Below the pieces are notes generated by a model. That model was given only the letters and a program-made list of their open reading frames with translations, did not search any database and was not told the DNA's origin. A stretch of DNA of 64,000 nt, taken from positions 4,056,501-4,120,500 of the forward strand of contig NZ_CP106869.1 of NCBI RefSeq assembly GCF_025665335.1, read 5' to 3'. The position numbers and the translations under genes are program-made. The DNA comes from Xanthomonas sp. AM6 (GTDB lineage Bacteria > Pseudomonadota > Gammaproteobacteria > Xanthomonadales > Xanthomonadaceae). Positions 38,188-48,200 of the stretch are shown one piece after another. Positions within the stretch are counted from its first letter, which is position 1, and each line of letters opens with the position of its first letter.

Positions 38188-40713
38188 TCACGGTCCTGCC
38201 GCCTGCCGGGGCGCGGCGCCGGCGGGCGCCAAAAGGCCGCCAGCCAGTTCCGCCGCGCTTTGCTGCCAGGTCAGCCATTGCATGGCGGCCGTCGTCGGAT
38301 GGTCTCCTGCGCGAAACTTGGCGGTCCAATCGAGGATGGCCGCGCAGATCGCCTCGGGAGAGCGGCCGTCGAAGTAAGCGGCCGACGTGCCCGCCACCTC
38401 GCGGAATACCGGGATGTCGCGGACAAGCAAGGGCATACCCCGTTGCGCCGCCTCGACGAGGGGCAGGCCGAAACCCTCCGCGTACGAGGCCGCGAGCAAG
38501 CAGCTGCACACCGCGTACAGCCGCTCGAGGAATTCATCGCTGATCCCGGCCAACCAGAAGAGCCGCCGCCCTTCTTCGGGATGCTGCCGCAGGCGGCTGC
38601 ATAGCTCGTCCACCAGCCAGCCCTGCTTGCCGACGATGACAAGGACTTGGTCGTGACCCTCCGCCCAGAGTCGCTCGAATGCGTCAAGCACCTGCGCATG
38701 TCCCTTCCTGGGCTCCAGCGTGCCGACCATGAGAAAGCTGACCGAGGCCGCGAGCTGATCCAGCAGTGCCTGCCCATCCTCCGGGAACCCGCGGCTCGGC
38801 GAACTTCCCTGGATGTCCGCGCCGAGATGGAACCAGGAAACCTCCGGCCGCTTTTCGAGCCGGTTCTCGTCCATCCATGCCAACACATCGTCGGCAGTGG
38901 CCTTCGATATGCAAAGCAGCAGGTCGCCAGCATGCACGATGCCGCGCAACCAGCGCTCGTGATGGCGCCCTCCCTGCCCGGGCCACCACTCGGGATTGCG
39001 CACCGGCAGCAGGTCGTAGACGACGAACGCCACACGCACTCCAGCGGCGTGAAAATAGTCGAACCAGTCCGGCAGAAGGCCGACGCCATCCCCTACCAGA
39101 TCCAGACCCAGGAATATGTCTCCGGCATGGCAGACCAACGGAGTATCCTCGCAGGGCGCTTCGGTTCCAAGCAACTGGCCGGCATAGCTGTTGGCGCATA
39201 CGTAGCGCCTGTTATCCCGATCGATGCGCACCAGCTGCACCGCATACCCTTCAGGGGGCCGTGCGCACCACTCCATCGCAATGGCGCGGGTAACGCGCTG
39301 AATACCGGTCTTGAGATCATTCAATGCCAGCTCGGTCACATCGAGCATGATCTTGGGTAGCGGAGTCGGCAACGAGCGGTCGATCGAGTCGGCCAAGGCA
39401 GCCAGTTCGCCATCGGACTCATCGAACGACTCGGCCAGTTTGGCCTGCAGCTCGGCGACGATCGTCTCGAGTCCGTGCTTGTGGACAGGAGCCAATGCGA
39501 GATGGATCTGCTCGCAGGCGTCCCAGAACTTCCGAGCCACATCCTCCCAGGAAAAGTCCAAGGCGCGAGAACGCGAGTACACGCGCAACTCATCCAGCGC
39601 TTCTGCATTGTCCAGGTAGAAGGACATCAGCGCGCGCATTCCATCGACGTGGTACGGATCGAACAACGCGACCGATCCGGCCATCACCTCCTTTATGCTG
39701 GAGACATTCGACGCCAGTACCGCCGCACCGCACGTCATCGCCTCCAGCACCGGCAAGCCGAAGCCTTCGTGCCAGGAAGGGAAGACGAAAAAATGACAGG
39801 CGCTGTAAAGAGCCGTCAGCTCCTCCTCGGAGACGTAACCCGTGAACACCAGTTCGTCGGAGCCAAGACCCGCGTTCGCGCCCAACGACCGAAGCGCTTC
39901 CACGTGCGACGCATGCATGCGACCGGCCAGCACCAGGCGATACTGCATCCGTTGCCGAGGCTCCAGCCCCGCATATGCCTCTACCAGCCTCTTAAGATTC
40001 TTCCGCTCATCGGAGCCGCCCGAGTAGAGAATGAAATCCCGATCGAGCCCGAATCGCGCTCGGACGTCGCGTATCGCTGGCGAATCTTCGGGCATGCCGT
40101 GGAAAGAGCCGTCGCATGCAGCAGAAATATTGAACACATTCGCAGGATCGGCATTCGCGGCCTCGACGACCTCCGCTAGCGCCGTCTCGGAGATCGTCAA
40201 CAGCGCATCGGCGTAGCGCAGTTGGTCCAACTTTTCCTCGTAGAAGCGCTTGTAAGATGGAACGGGATCCAGATAGATCCCCGGATGCAGCAAGGGAATC
40301 ATGTCGTAGGAGGTGACCACCGTCGGGACGTGCAGCAGGCGTCCGATGCTGGCTATGGCGTTGTCTCCGAAGCCGTCGAACATGCTCGAGACGTGCACCA
40401 GGTCCGGTGCCAGGGCGGCTATCGCCGCCTCCCTGATCAGCTCCGCCCGCCTGATCCTCTTGTGATTCGCCGGATACATACCTTGCACCGGCAGCGGAAC
40501 GTGCCAGACATGGATGTTTTCCTTAGGCAGGATTCCATCGAACCCGGAACGTATCGCTGCGACGGTATCCGCAAAAGCGCCGTTGAGCACTATGTGGACA
40601 TCGTGCCCGCGGTTGTCCCGTGCCGCGGCAAGCGCCAGCGCAAGGGAATAGCGGCCGATGCCGCGATAGCGGCTTTCGGATTGCGCCCCTTGCAGGTCCA
40701 TGACGATACGCAT
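38188..40713 (-). CDS. Two-module GT4 glycosyltransferase (WbdA-like organisation)
   Basis: This cytoplasmic protein of 841 residues has two complete GT-B transferase modules. Module 1 (about 1-410) begins RIVMDLQGAQSESRYRGIGR and has the donor-site pair in EGFGLPVLEAM (E316 and E324). Module 2 (about 452-825) begins KIMLDVTELALNDLKTGIQR and has EGFGLPLVEAA (E746 and E754). Both retain the GT4 E-x7-E motif and a lysine-bearing ERKNL/EPRKG segment, so both look active. It starts one base into the stop of the WbdD-like gene (TAATG). By position and layout it should polymerise the rhamnose (or mannose) backbone with two linkages. Confidence 0.85.
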   Translation of the reverse strand: MRIVMDLQGAQSESRYRGIGRYSLALALAAARDNRGHDVHIVLNGAFADTVAAIRSGFDGILPKENIHVWHVPLPVQGMYPANHKRIRRAELIREAAIAALAPDLVHVSSMFDGFGDNAIASIGRLLHVPTVVTSYDMIPLLHPGIYLDPVPSYKRFYEEKLDQLRYADALLTISETALAEVVEAANADPANVFNISAACDGSFHGMPEDSPAIRDVRARFGLDRDFILYSGGSDERKNLKRLVEAYAGLEPRQRMQYRLVLAGRMHASHVEALRSLGANAGLGSDELVFTGYVSEEELTALYSACHFFVFPSWHEGFGLPVLEAMTCGAAVLASNVSSIKEVMAGSVALFDPYHVDGMRALMSFYLDNAEALDELRVYSRSRALDFSWEDVARKFWDACEQIHLALAPVHKHGLETIVAELQAKLAESFDESDGELAALADSIDRSLPTPLPKIMLDVTELALNDLKTGIQRVTRAIAMEWCARPPEGYAVQLVRIDRDNRRYVCANSYAGQLLGTEAPCEDTPLVCHAGDIFLGLDLVGDGVGLLPDWFDYFHAAGVRVAFVVYDLLPVRNPEWWPGQGGRHHERWLRGIVHAGDLLLCISKATADDVLAWMDENRLEKRPEVSWFHLGADIQGSSPSRGFPEDGQALLDQLAASVSFLMVGTLEPRKGHAQVLDAFERLWAEGHDQVLVIVGKQGWLVDELCSRLRQHPEEGRRLFWLAGISDEFLERLYAVCSCLLAASYAEGFGLPLVEAAQRGMPLLVRDIPVFREVAGTSAAYFDGRSPEAICAAILDWTAKFRAGDHPTTAAMQWLTWQQSAAELAGGLLAPAGAAPRQAAGP

Positions 40714-42980
40714 TACTTGCCCACCCCACTGTTTTCGGTATCGCGCTTCAGCTGCGCATACAGCGTTCGCCCCCTTGCGGACAGCCTGGAGACCACCTGT
40801 TCCTGCTCAAGGTCCGAGAACGACGAAACCTGCCCCAGGAGGTGAGGCACGAAGACAGGCGCGATTTCAGGAGCGGCGACTTCCACGCCTTGGCTGGTCG
40901 CGAGCGAAACCAACCTTTGATGCAACGGAGGGACCAATTTCGTCACCTTGCCCAAGGCGCGCGCGGCCACGGGATTCCCTGCGATTCGGTGCATCAACCT
41001 CTTGAGATACTCGCGCCCGTAGTATCTCGGCTGCCGAACCAATCGCATGCAGCCACGCAACGGACGCGTCATCCGCCAGGAAGTGCTCGCAAGAACTTCG
41101 TTCAAGCGCATTTGCAGGTCGGCGGCCACCAGATACCAGTTGTGCGCGTTGCTCAACGACGCGTCGCGCTCCAGCGCAACGGTGCGGGCGTTCTGCTCGG
41201 CGTCGTCCTGCAGCTGTCGTGCTTTGCGCAATTTGCCGTGAGCGGCTTCCAGCTCGGCGCATTTGCGAGCGCGGTCATCCTCCAGCGCGGCGGCCACGGC
41301 CTGGGCATCTGCCAGTTCCGTCCTCACTGCATCGCGCGCTTCTCGCAGCGCCTCGACCTCCTGCTGAAGCAGTCGGATTTCCTCTTTTGCCGCTTCGAGA
41401 GCACCCACTTCGGCGTCAGCGCGTTGCCGCGGGTCGCCGCGCTCCTCGCATAGACATGCGGCGTCGTCGCGCCAGTTTCGCGCATCGTTGCACAACTCGG
41501 CCATGTAGCTGGCCAAGTCCTGATCCTGGTTGCGCAGCCCTCGCAGCACGTTGTCATAAACAGCGATGGCACGTTCCTGACTGGCAACGAGTGCATTCCA
41601 TGCGGGAATGGCGGCCTCACCTCCATCGAAACCGCGAACGAACTGCTGGAGCTTAGAAAAGCTCCATTCGCTCTTGTCCAGCGAAAACAAGTTCGCGAAC
41701 GCGCTTCTATATCGAACTGGCAGCACGGAGATGTCGAGCCGGGGCCGCCTCAAGGGGAACGGTTCGACCACGTGCGCCTGAACTATTTCGCGCAACGTCA
41801 CCAGCAGTGAAAGCAGCAGATCATCCGGCCAGGCACAGTCCCGTGGGACCGTGGAGATCGCGCCATAGTCGATGAGCGAGACCTCGTGCCTCTCCCCCAC
41901 CAATATGTTCCAGGTGCGAACATCGTTGTGATACAGGCGTGCATTCTCCAGCAAGACCAGCTGATCCAGGAGATCGTCGAATATCGCTTCATATGAGTAA
42001 GGAACGTGCTCGGCGATCAGCTCGGACAGGATTTGGCCTGGAAGCACCTCTCGCACCAACCAAAGCTCGTTACCGTCGTTTTTATTGAAAATCAGCTTCG
42101 GAGCGCGAAAACCAGCCGGAGCGCCGCCACTCAGGAACGCGACCTCGTTACCGTATTCACTCAGGTTCAACTCCGAGCGGGTGGGATCCTTCAGCGACAG
42201 GCGCTTGACCATCAGCCCGTCGGCGAAATAATAGCTCCGGGTTCCCCGGTGGCTTTTCATGGTGAGACCATGCGATTCCTGCCGCCAGGACGCGAACTTC
42301 GTCAGGCGCCCCCCCAAGAACCAGTAACTGTTGCTGGCGTAGTAGAGGGGCCGAGCGATTCCGGACAGATGCGTCTCCTGCAGCGAAATCACCCGCGTGA
42401 AGGCGTAGGAGCGCAACAGCTCGGCCGGATCCGCCGGCTGCGAAGCCGCCCAGTACAGCGGCTCCTCGCGGAGAGCGACTTCATAAATGCCTATGGTGAT
42501 CCGCTCCGCGAGCGCGCCGACCAGATTGGCTATCGCATCGATTCCATGCTGGTGCACCAGATGGTGAAAGACGCTCAGTCCGAGCACGGCATCATACTGA
42601 CCCGCCCGCAATGGCCCGACGGCGTCTTCGATGCTCCCGCACTCGAATTTCGCGTTGGACAGGGAATGTAGCGCCGCGAGCTCGTTGCAGACATCGATAT
42701 TCGCCTGCAGGAAATCCACGCCTCGCACGGAATGCCCACGAGCGGCGAGCTGCAGGGAGAAGAACCCCTGCGCGCACCCCAGGTCCAGGATGCGCAGAGG
42801 CCGCCCGAGTTCGGCCGCCAACGCCTCGATCGCTTCGAGTATGCGCTCCAACCGGTCTTCGCATGCGCGCGAACTGCCTTCCGACAGCTCCGGAAAGCCA
42901 TAGATAGGTTGGTACTTCTCGGGCAGAGAGGCCACCAGGCTGTTGATCCGTGAGACCGGCGACATCTGAATATCCATCAT
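40713..42980 (-). CDS. WbdD-like methyltransferase/kinase/coiled-coil O-antigen terminator
   Basis: This protein of 755 residues has the layout of E. coli O8/O9a WbdD, which caps the non-reducing end of the O-polysaccharide and fixes chain length. A SAM methyltransferase comes first (about 60-170, RILDLGCAQGFFSLQLAARG). An atypical protein-kinase domain follows (about 245-400), with catalytic loop YHNDVRTWNILV (Asp near 353, Asn near 358) and LIDYG in place of DFG. A long coiled coil spans about 520-625, and a basic amphipathic tail ends SRLSARGRTLYAQLKRD. It lies between wzt and the two-module transferase, the same order as in E. coli. I used ATG 42980; a TTG two codons upstream is possible. 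The ribosome site is weak. Confidence 0.85.
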   Translation of the reverse strand: MMDIQMSPVSRINSLVASLPEKYQPIYGFPELSEGSSRACEDRLERILEAIEALAAELGRPLRILDLGCAQGFFSLQLAARGHSVRGVDFLQANIDVCNELAALHSLSNAKFECGSIEDAVGPLRAGQYDAVLGLSVFHHLVHQHGIDAIANLVGALAERITIGIYEVALREEPLYWAASQPADPAELLRSYAFTRVISLQETHLSGIARPLYYASNSYWFLGGRLTKFASWRQESHGLTMKSHRGTRSYYFADGLMVKRLSLKDPTRSELNLSEYGNEVAFLSGGAPAGFRAPKLIFNKNDGNELWLVREVLPGQILSELIAEHVPYSYEAIFDDLLDQLVLLENARLYHNDVRTWNILVGERHEVSLIDYGAISTVPRDCAWPDDLLLSLLVTLREIVQAHVVEPFPLRRPRLDISVLPVRYRSAFANLFSLDKSEWSFSKLQQFVRGFDGGEAAIPAWNALVASQERAIAVYDNVLRGLRNQDQDLASYMAELCNDARNWRDDAACLCEERGDPRQRADAEVGALEAAKEEIRLLQQEVEALREARDAVRTELADAQAVAAALEDDRARKCAELEAAHGKLRKARQLQDDAEQNARTVALERDASLSNAHNWYLVAADLQMRLNEVLASTSWRMTRPLRGCMRLVRQPRYYGREYLKRLMHRIAGNPVAARALGKVTKLVPPLHQRLVSLATSQGVEVAAPEIAPVFVPHLLGQVSSFSDLEQEQVVSRLSARGRTLYAQLKRDTENSGVGK

Positions 42981-43033
42981 GGTCAAGCTCGTGTAGAAGA
43001 ACTAACGGGGACGATCACGCGAGGGCGCAGCGG

Positions 43034-44323
43034 TCAGCTATCGACGACATCGAACGTGGCCCGCATGTCGACAATGCCCCAGAACTGCATGGCCCGGGAT
43101 ACCTCGATCAGGATTGAATCGTAGCGACGGTCCAGCGGCACCAGCTCGGACATCGGATCCCCCGACGAAATCCCGAGCGAGATCATGTAGTTGCCGGCAT
43201 TCAAGGCAAGCGGCAAAGAGAATCGGTAGACGACGACATCGCCTGCGCCGCCCTTTATCGTCGCGTCGCCTTCCGAGGCCAGGAAGGAATTCGTGCCATA
43301 AAGGAAAATTCCTTCCAGCGTCTTGATCAGGAAGCCAGGAACCGCGCATTCTACGTCCTGATCAAATCGCACCTTCACCAGGAAGTCGACCCGACTTTGG
43401 CTTTCGATCCGATTAGGGAACGCTTCGCCGTCGCACACCACCGCATAGTCGATTATGCTCGCGCCGCCGCTTCCCCAGCGATGTTCGCCCTTGTTGTAGT
43501 ACGGGCGCTGGCTGAACATGTCCTCAGCACTCGTGTCCATGACCTTGTCCAGCTGCTGCCCCGCCCCGGCGCTCCTGGATTTGGTGGCTGCACTCTTCCC
43601 GAACAGTTCATCCAGGTAGAGATTGGACACGTCGCGGGACGGACCGTCGGCAAATACCGTGCCGTCCTTGATGAAGATGGCGCGCTCGCAATGCTTGACG
43701 ATATCGCCGACCGCATGACTGACCAGGATCAACGTCGCGCCCTGTTCCTTGAACTCCTGAATGCGGCGGAAGCATTTGGCCTGGAAATACGCGTCGCCGA
43801 CCGACAATGCCTCGTCGATAATCAATATGTCCGGCTGAAACGCGGTCGCCACGGCAAAGGCCACGCGCACCTGCATGCCACTGGAATAGGTCCGCACGGG
43901 TTCGTCGAAGTATTCCCCGATCTCGGCAAAAGCCTCGATAGCAGGCATCGCCGCTTCGATCTGATCTTGACCGTAGCCCATCAGACCCGAGGAATGAACG
44001 GCGTTCTGACGGCCAGTCAGATCGGGATTGAAGCCCATCCCCAGTTCCAGAATGGCCGCGATGCGCCCCCTGCGGCTGACCTTGCCCTCGGTAGGATGCG
44101 AGGTCCCGGTAATCAGCTTCAGCAGGGTGCTCTTGCCGGCGCCGTTGCGCCCCACGATGCCTACCGACTCCCCCGGACCGATGGAGAAGGACACTCCCCT
44201 GAGCACCCAATGCTCTTCGCGTGGCTTTACCGGAAGACCGAACCAGCTGCCGGCGCGCAACCATTCGCTGCCCCAAACCCGGTACGACTTGCCGATATTC
44301 TGCACATGAAGCTCGCCGGTCAT
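43034..44323 (-). CDS. wzt: O-antigen ABC transporter ATPase with C-terminal carbohydrate-binding domain
   Basis: This protein of 429 residues has an N-terminal ATPase module (1-235) with Walker A GRNGAGKST (58-66), the ELGMGFNPDLTGRQN segment, the Wzt-type signature YSSGMQVR (146-153), Walker B ILIIDEAL and switch VSHAVGDI. Residues about 265-429 form a Wzt C-terminal beta-sandwich (HRWGSGGASIIDYAVVCDGE, LIKTLEGIFLYGTNSFL, GNYMISLGISSGD). In E. coli O9a this domain recognises the WbdD-made cap before export. Its presence with the WbdD-like gene next door is mutually supportive. The ATG overlaps the wzm stop by ATGA. Confidence 0.94.
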   Translation of the reverse strand: MTGELHVQNIGKSYRVWGSEWLRAGSWFGLPVKPREEHWVLRGVSFSIGPGESVGIVGRNGAGKSTLLKLITGTSHPTEGKVSRRGRIAAILELGMGFNPDLTGRQNAVHSSGLMGYGQDQIEAAMPAIEAFAEIGEYFDEPVRTYSSGMQVRVAFAVATAFQPDILIIDEALSVGDAYFQAKCFRRIQEFKEQGATLILVSHAVGDIVKHCERAIFIKDGTVFADGPSRDVSNLYLDELFGKSAATKSRSAGAGQQLDKVMDTSAEDMFSQRPYYNKGEHRWGSGGASIIDYAVVCDGEAFPNRIESQSRVDFLVKVRFDQDVECAVPGFLIKTLEGIFLYGTNSFLASEGDATIKGGAGDVVVYRFSLPLALNAGNYMISLGISSGDPMSELVPLDRRYDSILIEVSRAMQFWGIVDMRATFDVVDS

Positions 44324-45114
44324 AGCGCATCCACCATTTCCGGGCTCGCGCGGCGGAATACGGTCAGCGAGATCAAAGCCAGCACAAGCGTTGCCACGAT
44401 CATGCCCACCAGTTCCCGCCACAGCGGCGCGGTATCGTAAAGCAGGACGTTTTGGTAACTGGTGACCAATGGATAGAGCGGATTCATCTTGAACCAGTGT
44501 TGAGCCGATTCGGGGAAGATTCGGATGTTGTATACGACAGGCGTAAACCAGAACAGCGCCTGCAGCACGACCGGGACAACCTGCCCGATATCGCGCATGA
44601 AGACGTTCATGACGCCGAGCAGCAAGCCGATGGACATGGCGAAGCTCAAGGTGAGCAGCATCAGAGCGGGCAGCCAAAGCACCTTCTCCTGAGGGAAGTG
44701 GCCCAGTACCGCGAACACCACGAATATGGCCACCAGCAACAACAGGTTGTTGATGAGAATCGTACCGCCGGCAATGAAAGGCAGGCATATCCGCGGGAAA
44801 GCGACCTTCTTCATCAGGTTTCCGTTTTCTATGAACAGCGTGCCTCCGCGGGTAATGGTCTCCGAGAACATGCTCCAGCACAGCGTTCCGGCCATCAGAT
44901 ACAGCGCATAAGCGTACTTGCTGTCCATTCCTGGCAGTTTCGCCGATAGGACCTCGGAAAGGATCGTGGCGAAAATCAGCACCTGCATCATCGGGTGGAT
45001 GATCATCCATAGCGCGCCGAGCTTGCTCTGCGCGAACCTGGAGCGGAATTCGTTCCTGATGGAGGACAGGACGAAGTTCCGGTATGCCCATAGCGATAGC
45101 AACATATCCTTCAT
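44320..45114 (-). CDS. wzm: O-antigen ABC transporter permease
   Basis: This ABC-2-type permease of 264 residues has six predicted helices. Family segments are FRSRFAQSKLGALWMIIHPM near the N-terminus, ETITRGGTLFIENGNLMKKV in the middle, FMRDIGQVVPVVLQALFWFT, and MNPLYPLVTSYQNVLLY near the end. With Wzt it exports the finished, lipid-linked O-polysaccharide across the inner membrane. It starts 90 bases after the three-module glycosyltransferase gene. Confidence 0.94.
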   Translation of the reverse strand: MKDMLLSLWAYRNFVLSSIRNEFRSRFAQSKLGALWMIIHPMMQVLIFATILSEVLSAKLPGMDSKYAYALYLMAGTLCWSMFSETITRGGTLFIENGNLMKKVAFPRICLPFIAGGTILINNLLLLVAIFVVFAVLGHFPQEKVLWLPALMLLTLSFAMSIGLLLGVMNVFMRDIGQVVPVVLQALFWFTPVVYNIRIFPESAQHWFKMNPLYPLVTSYQNVLLYDTAPLWRELVGMIVATLVLALISLTVFRRASPEMVDAL

Positions 45115-45204
45115 GGCAACATTATTCCCAGCAAGTCGAAGTTCGCGCAGCCATCCAGACCCGCCTACGCGGCAGCCTGGGCATGGACAGTTTTCGCGGC
45201 GCGG

Positions 45205-48200
45205 TCACGAGACGTGCCCGGTGCGGTACGCATTCGCGCGCTCGGGCAGAACCGGCCCGCCGTGCAGCACCGGCCCGTCGTGCAGCGCTGTTGAGCAGGT
45301 TGCGCGACGCGCGGAGGCATCCCACGCAATGGCTTTCATCATATTCCACAAGCGCCGCCCGAGCCGCGAGTACCGGCGCGCATCGCGCCACCTCGCGAAG
45401 CGTTGCTCCGCCCCCCAGCCCTGGCCGCGAAAACTCGCCGCCAGCGCATCGACCAAACGTCTCGCGGCGTCCGGCTCCAGGTGCTGGACCGGAAACGGCC
45501 AGGCGACGCGTTCGGAGATGCTCAGCACCGGTCGCTCCAACGCCAGGGCGCGACGCGCGACCAAGGGGAGCCCGTCGGGTTGCGCGTCGCCGATCAGCAC
45601 CACGGCAGCGACATCGGCCAGTTCCTGCTCATCCGTGCATGCGCTGATCCAGGGTTCGTCGGCATTCGGCGGCGGCGTGTCCGCCAGCAAGACGAGCGAG
45701 GCATCGCCGATCTCCAGCCGCAAGCGGCCGATTGCGCCGATCAGCGATTGCAGTTCCCGATCCCAGGCGCCGCTCGTTACGGCGAGCACGCGGCGCGGCA
45801 CCGCAGTACGGGACTCGCCCGGCGCCATCGCCGCATCCTCCATCCCGTAAGGCAGGATCGCTGCGTTGTTCACGATGCCGTGCGCGCGCAGCACGTTGAG
45901 CGCGCCGATGGCGGGCACCAGGACGCGATCGCAGGCCTGGAGCGCCTGGCGAAAGGTGCCGCTCTCCCACGCCTCTTCGCCTGCCAGCCCATGCAGCATG
46001 GCGACCACGACTCGTCCGTCGTGCCGCTTCTGCCGTTCCACCAGTGCGGAAAACCGGTCTGCTTGCACCAGCCCGCGATGGAGCTGGAGCACCACTACGT
46101 CGGGAGCCAGCACATCCAGCTGCGCATCCAGCTCGGATAGCGCATCCGGCCCCTGCGGCCGCCAGCAGTGCTCCAGTTCCGGTACAGGCGCCACCGGCGC
46201 GCCTGCGGCCCAGGCCAACCGGAAAATCCGTGCATCCATCTGCCCCACCAGGCCCAATGCATGCGCGGTCACGGCGCAGTCTTGCTGCCAAGGACCTACC
46301 CACGCCACCGATAGCGCGGTCGCGGCCATTGGCAGCGCCGCCACCTCTCTGGTGAACCCGATCAACCGGCGTGCCACATCGCCCCAGCCAAACTTGGCCC
46401 GCAGCAATTGCTCGCCGCGGCGAACGCGCTGGGCGCGCTCGCTTGCGCCGAGCGAATGCAGTTCCCTAAGCAAGGAAGCCAGGTGAGCACGCGAAGGTTC
46501 GGCCCAGACCGACTCGGGCAGATCGAACAGGGTCGCAGCGGATGCGAATTCGTAATCCAGCAGCCACGCGGTTTCGGGCGTGCAGAAGTCGCACTGCCCT
46601 CCCCATCCGGTGGTGATCACCGCCAACCCCGACATCATCGCCTCCGCCATCGGCAGCCCGAACCCCTCCGCGCGACTGGGCGCTACCATCACGTGGCACT
46701 GGGAATACAGCCCCTGAAGCTGCGCGTCGGAGAGATCCTCTTCAATGATCTCCACATGCGGGAATCCGGGCCTGGAAGCCCGCGCGGCCGCCAGCCAGCG
46801 CTCCACCTGATTCTGTGGGTTGGCGAAGGTCTTGATGACCAGGGAAACGTCGTCGTCCTCGCTGAATGCGTCGCCGTATGCCTGCAGCAGTACGTCCACG
46901 CCCTTGCGGGGGAGACAGGAGGAAACATGCAGGAAGCGGAACCGCCTGGCCTTCAGTTCGAAGTCCGCGTGGGCTGGAGCGCGCCGCCAATGGTCGACAC
47001 CGGCGCCGCACACGGAAATCGGCAAGCCGACTCCATTGTCGATCAACACCTTCTTGACGTGCGCCGAGAGCGCCGAGGCGCCCTGCAGGAATTCGTTGAA
47101 ATCGTCGACCCATTCGCAGGGTAGCTCCGACTCCTCCCAAGCGTAGGCATGCAACAGGTTGAAACGTGAACTCATATCCTGCACGCGAGGCGGATACAGC
47201 AGGCGGCTGCTGACATCGGCCGCCGTCGGATCCAGGGCAGCGGCCCGGCGATGCAAGTCCGCGATCTCGGGCTCTCGCGTCAGAAAGGCGGGGTCAGGTT
47301 CGAAATCCCCGTCGCCGTCTGTGCAGTGCAACGCCACCTGCACGCCTTCGCGATGCAGGGCGAGCGCAATCTCCCGGTTGACCAAGGCCAGGCTGTAGCT
47401 GCTGTCGAAGGGCCCCTCCACGCGCCAGGAAAGCGTTGAAGGCAACGGCTGCATGCGCCGGAGCGCTTCCAGCGCGGTTTCCTGGTTCGCGGCAATCGCC
47501 GCCGCCGCCGCCATCAAGTCGCAGGTCGGGGCGGCGTTCCCGGTCGACAGGTCGTGCACCAGTTCCTTGACCAGCGCGGCCTCGTTCGTTTGCATGTCCG
47601 CATGCAGCGCCCTCCAGGGCCGCGGCGACGTACGCTGCCGATGACAGCTCTCGAACGCATCGAGGGCGCGCGCGGCCGTCGCGGACCAGGAAAAGGTCGA
47701 CGCTTGGCGCAGGCCGTGGGCACGAAGATCCCGCGCGAACTCCGGCGTATCGAGCACTCGCTGGATCGCGCCGGCGATCGCGCCGACATCCGTCGGATCG
47801 AACAGGGCATCGCGCCTTCCTATCACTTCCGGAATGCTCGTCAGCGCCGAACCAATGACCGCCGTTCCGCACGACATAGCCTCAAGCGCGGGCAGTCCGA
47901 AGCCTTCCTGCAACGAGGGAAACACGAACAACTCGGCGCCGCAGTAAAGCTCGACGAGTTGCTCATCGGACACATGACCGGTCAACACGATGCGATCTGG
48001 CGCCACGCCAAGGCGCCGCGCGACCAGCGCCAGACGCCCCTTCTCCAGTTCGGACAGGCCGCCGACTATCACCAGCTGATGCTGCGACAGCAGGCGTCCC
48101 GGCAGTGCGGCGTACGCCGCCAGCAGGCGCTCCAGGTTCTTGCGCGGATCCATGGCCCCGCTGTAGATCAGGTACTTGCCGCGGATCCCGAACGCCGCCG

